Notes: generated from the letters alone by a model not told the origin. 64,000 nucleotides of DNA from Chiridota heheva (GCA_020152595.1 JAIGNY010001912.1:1997501-2061500); one strand, 5' to 3'; shown: positions 46,721-58,636, counted from the first letter of the stretch. Made by a program: numbers and translations.

Positions 46721-48917
46721 TCTTTAAATCAAGAGTGTAAAGCTTTGAAAACGATTTTGTTTATAGGCTTCTGGTAATCATTGAATGTCATTCTGTTAAA
46801 TGAAATCAAATCTTTTAATCATATTAGTTGCAAAACAAAAAGAGAAAAAAAATGATGAATAGAAGTAATTTTATTGAAACAGCTGAGGAGTTTTGGGAGT
46901 GCTTGTTTGCTGGTTCATGAAAATTTAATAAAGACATTTTAAAGGGGAAAAAACAGGTAAGGGAAAACAGCCTAATAACAGTTAAAGTGATAATTACAAA
47001 TGACTTTGAAGGTACTTTGGCCAGTATTTTAAGTTTCCTTTTGCTTCATTATCTGTTAATCATAAAATCTGTAACATGTGTCTGCATAAATGCTTGTTTT
47101 TTGTCAAATGACTATAAATGCAAATGGTATAATTAGCAATTAACCTACATGAACCTATATGGGAATTTATATTGTCTGCTGTTGAGATGGATGTCAGTCA
47201 GTCAGAATATTATAACCCCTAGGCACTAGATATACTGTAACCTATTCTAATTATGCACTACATTATAGAGAAAGACACTACTGGATTAAAAGGGTTTAAA
47301 GGTTAATGGAAAGTGTATTCATTTCCAGCTTGATACACCTGTGGCTATTATTACCCATAGTGCAGTAGTGATGTATATGATGAAATATGGCAATTGTCCA
47401 TAATCATCACACAAACTTGCTAGATTTATTTCCATATTTGAAAAAGAGATGTCGTATAAACACCATTACAAATTTCCAAACTTCATTTTACTGAACTTCC
47501 TTTTCACTAACCTGATTTACATATGATATGCTCACCGAAACACTAATAATTGTCCCCTTTCTTATTTTGATAATTTTTAAGAATGCTATGCCTAATCAAG
47601 ATAACAAGTCATTGAAACAATTTTTGCCTTTGTTTTGCTGTTTACTGAAAAGAATTGATTGAAATGATTACAATCACATCTCAAACAATTAAGTTCCTCC
47701 TATTTACTAATGGACAACACTACAAAGGTTAACTTGCTGAAAAAAATATATGTAGAAAACTGCGGAAAAACAATTAAAAATATGAGTTTGCTTGCCTAAA
47801 TACAAAGCGATACATGGTCACTAGCCTCAAACAGTAAGATTTTTCTTTTACTTAATTGTACTCAACTACATGCAGTTGGTAAAGTCATTTTAACAGTGGG
47901 CGCAAAAGAATCACTGATTTTGAAGAGCAACATATATGATCGAATTGCATAATGTAAGGCTGATGTTCACCTTTTGCTCACCTTTTGCATCACAAATTTC
48001 AAGTTTGATAAGTCGACCCAAGAGAATAAAACTTTAAACAAAGGTCGAGTACTATTTTGGGACTTGTATTTACCTTCATACACAATCATTTTCAAAGCAA
48101 TGCAATATTCTTAAAGAAATACACTAGAATTACCAGACTTGACTGCTAATGAACTGCAGTAGGGGGAAAAGGAAAAAGCTTAATGAAAGGAAAATGGGTG
48201 GCCGATACTGCATCACTTCTCATGAAAGCAGAACATGGTTACTCTGATATGTACATAAGTTATGTTGGGGAAGGAGAAGGGGGATAAGGATTCTCTTATA
48301 AATGGTCTGCTGGTTTTGATACTGGTGATATCAAATAAAGCCAGAAAGATACTTAATTAACCTTGTTGTTCACTGACAAAGGAAGATGCATCTTGTATAT
48401 CTTTGCTATACTTCCTTTACTGTGGACATTTATATTGTTTCTGTTACAAATAAAAGCAATTTTAAGTAAAACAGATGATGTTTTTGTTTTCTACTGTAGT
48501 CACTAAGTTTTAACACTTATTTGAAACTTATACTCCAGAGATAGTTAATTAGCATCTCAAAGGAATAGTTTCATTTCTAATTGCGCACAACACTTTAACC
48601 AACAAATAAAGTAAATAGAACTACCACATCTACAAAATTTCATAATTGCTGGTACGCCAGCAAAAATATCACTTTATTATAGTTACTATATAAGGTTTTA
48701 TGAATAAAAAACAATATGAGAAATATTTAAGTAATAGGTCTTGATTTCCTAAAAGTTGATTTTCATTTGCATAATCAAAGCTCATAAAATGAACAATCAG
48801 TACAATCTTAATTTAAAGAATTAAGATAAAAAGCTTATGTATTTAGTACAGTTGGTTTTCAAGTATTGTAAGTACGCTATCTTTTGTTTTGCTAAAAGTC
48901 AGCCACTTGCCATCAAA
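46721..48917. other. Gene-poor spacer
   Basis: AT-rich; no exon, RNA gene or repeat supported. Confidence 0.4.
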
Positions 48918-49386
48918 CTATTCACACTGATACCACCACCAATGCGAACCAGTGTCCAATTTTGGTCTATGGTAAGAGTGAGAGCGCAAATTTGTAATGA
49001 TAACTTTACAAACTTATCTCAAATTTTAATCATTATTGGCTTGTGATCAATTAAATATAATCATATCAATCACTGTTCATCTCAAATAATTAACTGCAAA
49101 TGCTACAAACACCTACAGAGATATAGTCAAGCTAACCTCATAACTGAGAAATAAAATTTCAGATATTCATTCTATTGTATGAATGATTTGTGATTGCCTT
49201 ATTTTCATATAGCTAAATAATTCAAATTCAGAGAAATATTTCATGGATGGACTGGTTTCGTATGATGCAAAGATGTATCTATTTCTTTTAAACGTCAACT
49301 GTCACTTACAGTACACACATGCTGACAGCACCAATAAAAAATACACATCTTGTATAAGATGAAAATAAACTTTCTTTATAATCATC
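48918..49386 (-). repeat. Right arm of the inverted duplication (empty site)
   Basis: Reverse complement of 44651-45405 without the 266-bp insertion. The uninterrupted site is at about 49245-49260. Confidence 0.85.
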
Positions 49387-50027
49387 TTTTTCGAAGAAAT
49401 TATGTTGAATATGAATTGTTAAGTCTCGTTTTCTCTTGTCTTTTTCTGGCTGTACTGAAATAAACTTCATGGAAAAAAAGAAGAAAAAAAACTAATGTAT
49501 CTTCTAATTACTCTTGGTAGGATAATAACAAATGCTTTTGAAAATTTGTTAACATGTTCTGTGAAAAAAAAGGAGTAATTAAATTCATCTAGATAATGAT
49601 TGGCATTAAAACAAATAGGGGTATTTGGAGAGTAATTGAGGCACAAAACCAGCAACGATCACAATCTGTATGTTTATAATATTTTATGCAATTTATCAAA
49701 ACCTGTGAAACACTTTTAATGTAGGCCTTCTGACTACGCTATAAGAGAACATAGATTGAACTTGCATAACTTTATATGCATATATATATATGCAGCTACA
49801 AGTACATGACACTTCAGGAAGTCGAATTCAAAACAAAATCTATATTTTAACCAACAAGCAAAAGAGATTTTCTTTTGTTGAACTTTCATCATTTCGACAA
49901 ACTCTCCATTTTGATGTAAAGGTTTAAATTGCGAGCTCATTTTTAACATTTAGATGAGCTCATCAAAGAGGTTCAATACAATTTTGCAGCGAAGCTCACC
50001 ATTTCTGTAAGGGTGTTGAAATATAAG
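49387..50027. other. Gene-poor stretch
   Basis: No exon supported. Contains a short TA run at 49781-49790. Confidence 0.4.
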
Positions 50028-51265
50028 CATTCAGATTTTAAAATCAAGTCCCACCTACTCATTAATATCATGACATTATACCACCACCAACAATAGGGCA
50101 CATCTACGGATCATGGGTTATCTGTGTACCACATGTGACATGAATCGAGGGTACTGTTCTTGAGATACCGTGCTTACAAGGTCCTTTTAGCAAAATCATA
50201 TTAAGCCCCACCCACTATGCATACGAATAAAATTCAATATTAAACCACGAGCATGTGGGCACTTGCCAACAACATTACTATGCCAAATATGAAAGGAAAT
50301 GAACAAGCGATTGTTGAAGCAGACCCATAGCTTGATTAAAAAAGGGGCAGGGTGCTAGATTGTTGAGGGGCACATTAATGCGCTCACGAAACGCTGCGTC
50401 TTGTCGCCGTGGAGTCCAGGGCCACCCTTAAGGCTCAATCCCCTAGTGAAGAAGCTTTGGGATTTTAGCTATAATCATACATCTGAGAATTAAGCTATTC
50501 TGACTGATAAGGAACAGTCTATCATTCTGGCTTCTGTATCCGTGTGAAGTATTTCATTTATGAGGCTGAGTTAGATTACTAAGTAAAACAAATAAATAAA
50601 TCTAAAAAATGAAATAAAAATCTATAAAAAATAAATATATATATTTTTTCTCATGAGGGGCAGGGCAGACCCCAAATGGGCAGAGCGGATCCCCAGGGGG
50701 AAAAGGCGGGTCCACAGAGGGGAAAGGCAGGCCGCCCCTGTGAAACAGCAAAGATAGGGGTCTGGTTGAAGAATGAACATTTCTAAATTTTTACATTAAG
50801 CCCCACCTACTCATTAATATGCATGACATCATTACCAAAATTAATTGGGCACATCTGCGGATCATGGGCTACCTGTGTACCATATATGACATAAATACAG
50901 TGTGTCATTCTAGAGATTTCGTGCTTACAAGCTCTATTTGGTGAAACAACATTAAGTCCTGCCCACTATGCATATTAATGAGATTCAACGTTTTAATACC
51001 ATGAGCATAGGGACACAAGCTAACAACATTATTATGCTAAATATGAAACAAAACGGACAAACACTTGTTGAAATATGAGCATTTCAAAAAAAATTCATTA
51101 AACCCCACCTACTCATTAATATGCATGACATCATCACCAAAACAATAGGACACATCTTCGGACCATGGGCTATCTGTGTAACAAATATGACATGAATCCA
51201 AAGTATCGTACTTGAGATATCGTGTTAACAAGCATGTGTCACAGACACGCATACGTACATTCACA
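50028..51265. repeat. ~300-bp satellite, three units, one interrupted
   Basis: Landmarks 'cccacctactcattaat', 'ggatcatgggctaycctgtgta'-like, 'gagatat(c)gtg' and 'cattaagcccc(g)cccactatgcat' recur. 'cccacctac' lies at 50050, 50802 and 51104. The first spacing is 752 bp; subtracting the 452-bp insertion and its duplication gives 300 bp, matching the second spacing of 302 bp. Dispersed relatives lie near 11.2, 41.1 and 43.2 kb. Confidence 0.85.
50320..50764. mobile_element. 445-bp hAT-like MITE
   Basis: Ends CAGACCCATAGCTT and, reverse-complemented, CAGACCCCTATCTT form an imperfect TIR. GTTGAAG at 50313-50319 is repeated directly at 50765-50771 as a 7-bp target duplication. G-rich at the right (aggggcagggcag). 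The insertion lies exactly inside the first satellite unit. A CAG start and a 7-8 bp duplication fit a hAT-type nonautonomous element; no transposase is present. Confidence 0.75.
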
Positions 51266-51373
51266 TGCCAGCATGACTACATAGGTTCCTTATGAAATTT
51301 TTTGTAATGATTGACTCAGATGCCATTCACTGTAATAGTATTATATGCAACAGGTATTTCATATGTATTTTAA

Positions 51374-52392
51374 CCCTTAACTCTACCACGCGGCAATAGT
51401 ATCACCGTTCTCAAACCACCTTTTTCTAAAAATAAAATAATGACTTTACCACAGTCCTATGGGAGTAATCTTGGTACCAGTTTAAAGGACTCGGATATTT
51501 CTTTCACAAAATGTAACTATTTTATAGGGGTCATATTACAGCAATTTGAGAAAAAAGTACATTGAAAAGGGTCAAACTAAAAAATTTACAAAAATTGTTT
51601 TTTTTCTTTTTCAAATTTTACATTAACTTCAAGATCACATTTTTGCTTCAAAATCAAACACCCAAGATCTATGACAAGATAGTATTGTTTTCTGGTCTAA
51701 TCTTTATAATCCCTACCTGAAATCTTTTGTTCTGGAAAAATTTCTTCAAAATTTCATGAATTTCTTCCATTTTTGATCCGCTTTATTTTTCAAATCGTGT
51801 ATCCAAACTGTACATCGCACATGCTATGTTGAACAACCATTCAAAAGTGCTTTAAATTTCCTTTCATTTGATATATAAATAAAGGCATACTCCCTTCTAT
51901 TTAGAACCTTTCCTATAAGAATTATATTTCACCTTTCCAATTTAAACGACTTTGTGGTGTGAAGGAAATGTACGCGGCTAGCACGCAAGCGCTCCAGGTA
52001 CGAGTCTCACCGTGACCACTGCGTAATTATTTTTCTGCTGCAGCTTTAAGGGGTCTTTTGACTATAATTATTTTTGATGTTTTTTCATCTGTGCTTTCTT
52101 TCTAAAAATGATAGATTAGTATCACTGGAAAGGAAATTTAATAAGAATCTAAATATGTTACACAAATCTCTGTTTTCAATATTGACAAGAAGTTATACTT
52201 CTGCAAAGATTGACCATTTGTTGACCAAATTTAGCCAAAAATCGTTTAATTTCCATATTTTTGTCCAATATTTCCTAAATTGGCTTTCATTACTAGCCTC
52301 TATTTCAACCAAACTTGTAACGAAAGAAAATGAAGAAAAAAAAGGTACGAACATTAGACTCGCCTTTTTTAAAGCGCTGGTAGAGTAAGGGT
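51374..52392 (+). mobile_element. ~1-kb TTAA element with internal tRNA-like head
   Basis: TTAA at 51370-51373 and 52393-52396. Left end CCCTTAACTCTACCACGCGGC matches the right end of the 101-bp MITEs. Right end, reverse-complemented, ACCCTTACTCTACCAGCGC matches their left end. Inside, 51945-52020 aligns with the tRNA-like segment at 34311-34386 and has a B-box-like GGTACGAGTCTC (51997-52008). The 104-codon frame at 52074-52388 is Phe/Ser/Leu-rich and without a known domain. A DNA-transposon frame carrying a pol III promoter-like segment is unusual. Confidence 0.7.
51945..52020 (+). other. tRNA-like segment inside the TTAA element
   Basis: Reads gcggctagcacgcaagc, then ccaggtacgagtctcaccg. 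Decayed relative to the 34-kb copy, with a B box of GGTACGAGTCTC. Not a working tRNA gene. Confidence 0.5.
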
Positions 52393-52396
52393 TTAA

Positions 52397-52746
52397 TAAG
52401 GTTTCCCGTATGGATTACTTGTAGAATAGATGTTTAGAAGGAAGAAACTGTCATTGAACCTGTCACATTGTGGCCCCTAGGTCTTTGATACCATGTATTG
52501 TAACACAGTTGTCAATATACAGGTACCATATTACTTCAAGAATTTGGAGTCATATAAAGGTGAAAACTCCTTGAAGTGAGCAATAAGATTAATGAAGAAA
52601 AATTACAGCTCACTGGTCAAGTTCACAAACTTTAAAGTAAACGTAAGGAACAATATCTGTTGGGATTCGCTCAAAAAATTGTATACTCAGTACTTTAAAA
52701 TTAATTTGACTAGTCTAGCAATAAGATAAAGGCAGACTGGACATAC
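52397..52746. other. Probable intron of the second host gene
   Basis: No exon found; AT-rich. Confidence 0.35.
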
Positions 52747-52782
52747 CACAGCAATGCATGTATAGTCTTCTTGCAGTTCGCA
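52747..52782 (-). CDS. Possible 36-bp micro-exon, second host gene
   Basis: On the minus strand, acceptor catcactatctacag, then 12 codons (C-E-L-Q-E-D-Y-T-C-I-A-V), then donor GTG|gtatgtcc. Phase 0 on both sides fits the end of the exon at 53221-53333. So short an exon occurs by chance fairly easily, so confidence is low. Confidence 0.25.
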
Positions 52783-53220
52783 CTGTAGATAGTGATGCTG
52801 TCTAACCTAATGATCAAATTACTTCCACATGTTTTGGAAGGATGAGGAGAAATATGACATCTATTTGTATTCACTATTTAATGCCATCACTGACAATGCT
52901 TCTCCTGATACTAAGATATAATGTCCATTTTAATTGGTGCAAACCTTTTTTTTAAATTGTCATGATAATGTGAGGCGGTATTTAATCTAAAGTCATAAAT
53001 ATCTATTATCATTATAAACAACATTGCAGTCATGCAATTACAATTACAGCTCAATTAAAATAAAACAAGCATGTAATTTAACGATTGATTAAACCAAGCA
53101 AAAATCTGAATTATAAATAACGTTTCTATATCATGTACATGTACATTTAATCACATGAAATAAAAATGTTAAAAAATCTTTCTGCAGAAGATAAAAGATG
53201 AAACCAGAATTGGACCATAC

Positions 53221-53333
53221 CTTTTTACTCTCTGATCCTGAAGTTCCTTCATCATCTGTGGTACAGAATTGATAAACATCTTTATTTGTAACATCATGCT
53301 GAATGAGCATGGTCTGTGGTCTGTCATTATTTC
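53221..53333 (-). CDS. Internal exon of an unidentified second host gene
   Basis: On the minus strand, acceptor taattttgctttctag and donor AAAAAG|gtatgg enclose 113 nt: two leftover bases and 37 codons. The preferred frame starts N-N-D-R-P-Q-T-M-L-I-Q-H-D-V and ends in a Ser/Glu/Asp-rich stretch (T-S-G-S-E-S-K-K). A second frame (E-I-M-T-D-H-R-P) is also open. I prefer the first because its phase joins the neighbouring candidate exons and its composition looks like a folded strand-helix segment followed by a linker. The 'TMLIQHDVT-KDV' pattern recalls ubiquitin-like Ras-association folds, but that is only an impression. No family is assigned. Confidence 0.6.
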
Positions 53334-53712
53334 CTAGAAAGCAAAATTAAATATGGAAAAGGATGAGTATAGTGTATTTAAAAGGTGGAATACCATTATA
53401 CCACATGGAAAGTACCTGAATGAGGCTTGAGAAAATCAACATTTTTAATTTGTGAATAAAATATAGGAATTTCAGTTTCTTAATAGTAAGCATGATTCCA
53501 GACCAAGTACTCTTAAATGGGTCAGCATTGCATGATCTGATATCTTAAAGTTCATCAAGGATATATTAAAGAGGCAAAAACATCATATGGACACAATGTT
53601 TAGAACTCGGTTCAATTTATTTGAAATATCAACTAAGTGCTGCACAATTCGTTGGCCCTGATTTTACAGTATATAAATTAATTAAAACCCGAGATATGAC
53701 TAATGTTTGATG

Positions 53713-53790
53713 TGGCCTAGTCGGTAAGGGGATGGAATTTTGATTTTTTTGGAACCAACAGTTGTAGGTTCGAATCACACCAGAACAATT
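53713..53790 (+). mobile_element. tRNA-derived SINE head
   Basis: A-box-like TGGCCTAGTCGG (53713-53724) and B box GGTTCGAATC (53767-53776), followed by a T-rich tail with A/T-rich sequence. The body beyond about 53830 is not recognisably shared with the other SINEs. It sits in the presumed intron between 53333 and 54544. Confidence 0.6.
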
Positions 53791-54543
53791 TTTCTCAAAT
53801 ATTTCCTTTTCTTTTTTTGCTCATTGTAATTTTCATCTGATGACTGCTATTTTAGTATTATCTTACTAATCTTTCACTTTTTTTCTTCCCCTAATTACGT
53901 TGAAAAAACAAGTTTCCCGTAGATCATTATACCGCTATGCATTATGATTGAACCTTGACACACACAACGCTATTAAGTCTGCACATGTATACAAACAGAC
54001 AGGGGTCTTTTGCGTTCCCGGAACCTGGAAGTGACATCATGCCCAATTTTATAGAGACTAACAACTGAGTCGAGTTTTCCCTCTTTAAATTCACCAAATA
54101 TGAATCATTTTCCAAACAAATGGATATCAATGACTGTTCATAGTAAATGTCAATCCTAGATTACTAAAATTCCTCATTTCAGTTTTCCAACTATTTTCTT
54201 AAATTCAGACAAAAACCTTTGTTACCACTAAGATTGATATTGTGTCATTCAATCAGAAATAAGTGGTTGAAGCTTACTCTTAGAGTGTTTATGAACTGAT
54301 GGATATGTTACTCATATCTACAAAAAGTTCCTGCTTGCAGGTGACAAATAACTTAATCTTAAATCATGCAGATATAAAATTACAACCAGCGGCTATTAAA
54401 AGTTTGCCAATTAATTATATTAAATTTGACATAGTAGAAATTTGATTAATTTCCTTGAAATGTACCCATTGAGATGATAACAAGTAAGTGAATGAACTGG
54501 TTGCCTAGTATCAGGGTGTAATTTGTTTCCTTTGATATCTTAC

Positions 54544-54654
54544 CAGTGACATTTTGGAGATAACATTTATGATGAAATACTGGAAAAGACTTTTCTATAT
54601 AGCACATACACAAGTCGTTACTTGACTTACCCTTTCTCATTGCTAAATCATCTT
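54544..54654 (-). CDS. Candidate exon, second host gene
   Basis: On the minus strand, acceptor actattagtgag, then 111 nt, then donor ACTG|gtaagatatc. The 36 codons include D-D-L-A-M-R-K-G-K-S-S-N-D and end Y-L-Q-N-V-T. Two bases lead and one trails, joining in phase with 53221-53333 and with the candidate at 54721-54771. An internal GT-AG pair (54580-54633, 54 nt, divisible by three) could remove the middle, but such a short intron seems unlikely. The acceptor's pyrimidine tract is weak, which limits confidence. Confidence 0.4.
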
Positions 54655-54720
54655 CTCACTAATAGTTCTAATAGAACTACTAAAATGACGTAAACTAAAA
54701 TTGAAGTGAAAATTGATCAC

Positions 54721-54771
54721 CATATGAAGGCAAAGCCCTCGGAAGCTCTGAAGATTCCTTCTTTTTGATGC
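54721..54771 (-). CDS. Candidate 51-bp exon, second host gene
   Basis: On the minus strand, acceptor aatccatttaaag, then two bases and 16 codons (I-K-K-K-E-S-S-E-L-P-R-A-L-P-S-Y) and one base, then donor ATG|gtgatc. Phase fits the exon at 54544-54654. The intervening intron would be only 66 bp and both splice sites are weak, so this may be chance. Confidence 0.25.
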
Positions 54772-55640
54772 CTTTAAATGGATTGAAATGTTACAATTTT
54801 TCAGGGATGAATATAGTACTAAATCAGAACAGTATCATTTGGTGAAAACAATAAAATCAGTCGAGATCCTAAACTTTTGGCCAGGTTTTCTAGCGCTAAA
54901 CAAAGGTCTGAAAGTAGAGGAAAGCTTCCCTGAAATTTTTCTTTTGAGCTTCACGTTAAGGGGCAAATTATAACTTATATAGCTTATTTTTTGAGAAAGA
55001 GACATGACAGCACACTGCATATTTAAAATGAAAGATATTTTATTTGTATAGTTTTTCACAAAATACAAAAATATCAACTTGAATTGCATTGATTGGGCTA
55101 TATGTTATGAGGGGCAAAACGGAGGTCAGTCCGCAGTCACAAAAACATTTCCACGATTGCCAAATTATTTAAAACTATTTTTTTAAGATAGGATTTTTTA
55201 TAGATGGATTTTAAGAGGGGTGGCCAATTCCCTCCCCCCATCCTTTTCCTCTGGATCCACCCTTGCACCATATGTTCTTTGAAAAGCATTTCACAAAAAT
55301 ACCAAATTCTGTGCATAAATGAAAAATGAAAAACTAAACTTCACTCATTACCTGCAGTAAATGTAATAAAATCATAATATTATCATTACTGGATATGGTA
55401 GTGTTTGAAAGTGTACATGTATATTTATGTTATCAAATTCAGTCTTGTTGCACTATTTGATTAGGAAGGGCAGAGTTACAACTAAAAGTCACTGCTTGTT
55501 AATACATCAACAGCGATGATTCTTTACTTTGAACATGAACAACACTCGTCCATGGGCTTAATATTTAAGTGTGATTGATAGAAACAAAATATCATCAAAA
55601 TCATGGTATTTTGCATTAAAATTTTGGTCCTTAGACCATC
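54772..55640. other. Gene-poor stretch
   Basis: No further exon could be found upstream of the second host gene. The short frames at 54788-54973 and 54835-55089 overlap on opposite strands without family features. Confidence 0.35.
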
Positions 55641-56120
55641 CAACCCAACACCTTCAATTTTCTTGAAATCAGGGGTAATCCACACCATTCAACCCAACTA
55701 ACAATTCATTGACTAGAAAGCAGCTATTGTTACACCATACACAACACAGGGGTAATCTATACCTTCTTAACTGACAGCATCTTCATAGTCTACTCAGTTC
55801 ACTTGTTAGCAACCAGGTACCTAATAGGTAATTCATCTGGGGCACAAGCCATATAAGTGCAATTCAGTGAAGCCTTAATTTTCCCAAAATCAGGGGTAAA
55901 CCTTACCATTCAACTCGAGAGACTCTTCACAATTCATTGACTAGCAACCAGCTATTGTTACACCATACACAACACAGGGCTTATTTATACCTTCTTAACT
56001 GACAGCATCTTCATAGTCTACTCACAGTTCACTTGTTATCAACCAGCTACTGTTACACTGTGCCTATTAAATAAGCCATTCATCTGGGGCTCAAGCCACA
56101 TAACTGCGCTTCAGTAAAGT
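55641..56120. repeat. ~230-bp tandem duplication
   Basis: Shared landmarks 'aaatcaggggtaa' (55666, 55887), 'aattcattgactag' (55703, 55931), 'cttcttaactgacagcatcttcatagtctactca' (55763, 55991) and 'attcatctgggg' (55831, 56078). The offset grows from 221 to 247 bp because of indels. Confidence 0.85.
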
Positions 56121-56876
56121 TAATCATTAAAGTTTAATGCATTTACTCAATATATATATATGATTTTTTTAAATGGGTTAAACAAATAAACGTACTGATG
56201 TTAAGATTAGCATGTTTTTATGACATCACCATTGCAGCAGGGGGTTCCAGCAGCTGGCAATCGGTGGGTGGGTCGCGGTCAAGTGCCTGAAAATTTTATT
56301 GGGTCTCTGGCCTCAAAAGTTTGCAAAGCACTGTACTAGGTCATATGTTATGCATGAACAATCTTGAGCTACTACAGTTACTTCCTTTCATAAGAATAAG
56401 AAAAATATCCTAGATTCAGAATAAAATACTTCCTCTGGTATGCATATATTTATTCATTTCATTCATCTTAACATCTGTAATCTGGCATTATTGGGACTCA
56501 ATAAAGAATTTAAATAAAGTTGATAACAATAAACTGTAGTAAGTGGTATGTAAAATATCCAAAATAAAAATAAAATGGAAGAAAGATAAAACATTAAGAG
56601 TAAAAGATCACAGGCGGAGAAAAAACAATTTGGACAGAAGATATTTTAGAGTTCATGATGTACATAGCCTTATAGCGCATATTGCAATTAAGGAATATTT
56701 TTTATATTCCCTTAATAGCCAATAGCCTGGGGAAACTAACATCTTATCTCTACATAATAAGGATGTTTACATATATCAAAAATAAAAAAAATAAAAAAAC
56801 CTGAGAGTAATTGTGAAGCTCAATGAATATATTTTGAAGATTGATTATCAGATATATATTGTAGGGAGGTGTCGAC
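56121..56876. other. Gene-poor stretch
   Basis: No exon supported. The frames at 56543-56725 (plus) and 56750-56932 (minus) are Lys/Ile-rich chance frames. Confidence 0.35.
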
Positions 56877-57690
56877 AGTGGCATAGCCAGGATTTTTATA
56901 ATGGAGGGGGGAATTGATTTAAACTGGCACAATGTTTAGTGGCATAGTTGAGGTGACACCGAAGGTGTCACTTCTAGTGCAAAGTGCTCGACTTGTTGAC
57001 ATGGGGTTCAGGAACCCGCTTAAGGGCCCCTAGTGGGGTCAGGGCCAGCCCTGGTAGAGGTTCAGGAGTGAAGCCCCGGGTAGCTCTCACAAAATTGACA
57101 TTTCAAGGGCAAAAACGTATGTCACATCGCATAGTAAGAAGATGTATTATACAAGTCAAAATTCATGTCAAAGAGAGCTATTTATAATACATAATATACA
57201 AAACACAAAATCATGTTTTATTGTTTACGTTTGTACATGGTTAAATGTATTGTTCATTTTGTACATGGTTAGTTTTATTGTCACTTTGAAAAATATAGGT
57301 TGCCTAAAAAAGGTTTTCAATAATTTACTACAAACATGTGTAAATGTTGTCAAACTTTTATAGTGAGCTTGTTCTGTATCACATGTACTCCGACACACAC
57401 CTCCCACCCCCTCTCTCTCCCCTCTCTCTCTGTCTTAGTTCATGTATTTGAATACAAAATAGCACAAATGTTTAATATATTATTACCGAAGAACCTTTTA
57501 ATGAGAAAGTGCCCTTTTGAAATCTAAAAACATAATAAGCACCTGGAATGTCAAAGCTTGTTGAACCGACGGCACCAATCTAAACCGACGGAATAAATTC
57601 TAAACTGGTGGATTAAAATATTGGGAGGAGGGAGGACAATCCCCCCCCCTTAACCCCCCCCCCTACCACCCTTCTGGCTACGCCACTGGT
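56877..57690. mobile_element. ~814-bp TIR element
   Basis: Left end CAGTGGCATAGCCAG (56877-56891); right end, reverse-complemented, CAGTGGCGTAGCCAG, identical except for one base. Both are followed inward by G/C-rich tracts (atggaggggggaatt; runs of C at 57641-57662). CAGTGGCGTAGC-type ends are familiar from hAT-like nonautonomous elements, but no clear 8-bp target duplication is visible. A hairpin, GTGACACC-GAA-GGTGTCAC, lies at 56952-56970. Confidence 0.65.
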
Positions 57691-58636
57691 TGTGGATATG
57701 AATTTGGAGAAATAACTAAAAAAAAGCATGATCTCAAATGAAATGATGATTTTGTTTATGAAATGTTTGGAAAGCGATGTAGCAGAGAAACATATATCGT
57801 ATTACATATCATATGAGACAAATTAACAAAGCTTGCCTTTTTAGCACAAATCTTTACGTAGGTCATTAGTTTGTTACGGGTTACATTTAAAAAAATAACA
57901 AGTAGTAAAATTAATTTTACCATGTACTTAGATAAAGATACATAGATAAAAGTTATGGTAAGGCGTATCTTGGTGAGTGCTTTTCTAATACCACATTAAC
58001 ACTTTTAATACATGTTTACTGCATATGTCTCATACTAAAAAGCCTTTGCATCTTTATTTTCATAATGATCAAACCATGGAAATCACTTTTTTAGTCACAG
58101 TGGCTAGGCCTACTCAACATTTAAGAGAATCAAATTAGTTACTTTTTTCATGCTCATTATATGATCAGAATGGCAAAATCTAGGCTAAATATGCATTCAT
58201 GTAAAAATGGTGAAATAGGAAAACCATTGAAATACTTTGCATCAATTGTAGGTAAGGAAAGTCAACTGGTTAGTTCCTAATGCATCGTTTTAGGTTCCTA
58301 GAAGATAGTTACTGACTGAAGTGTAAAGAAAATTTAAATCATTATGTAATTGATATGTAAAGAATGAAATAAAGGTAATTACTATACTTAAAGGTATCAT
58401 TAAAGAATCACATTTTAGTATTAACAACACAAAAGCTTTTCTTGTTGGTTGTTTTACAGAGTGAGCAATTGAAATTTGGGTCAAAATCTTTTAAAGCAAA
58501 TCTAACTTATGATTGAGTTACGATTAATCAAAGTTTGAAAATAATTAAATAAATGCAATAAGTTTTGTGATACAGATGTGATGGAAAATGGCCATATGTC
58601 TGTACATAAATATTTGAATATTACACTTCATATTTG
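57691..58636. other. Gene-poor stretch
   Basis: AT-rich; no exon or RNA gene supported. TAGGCCTA at 58105-58112. Confidence 0.4.
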
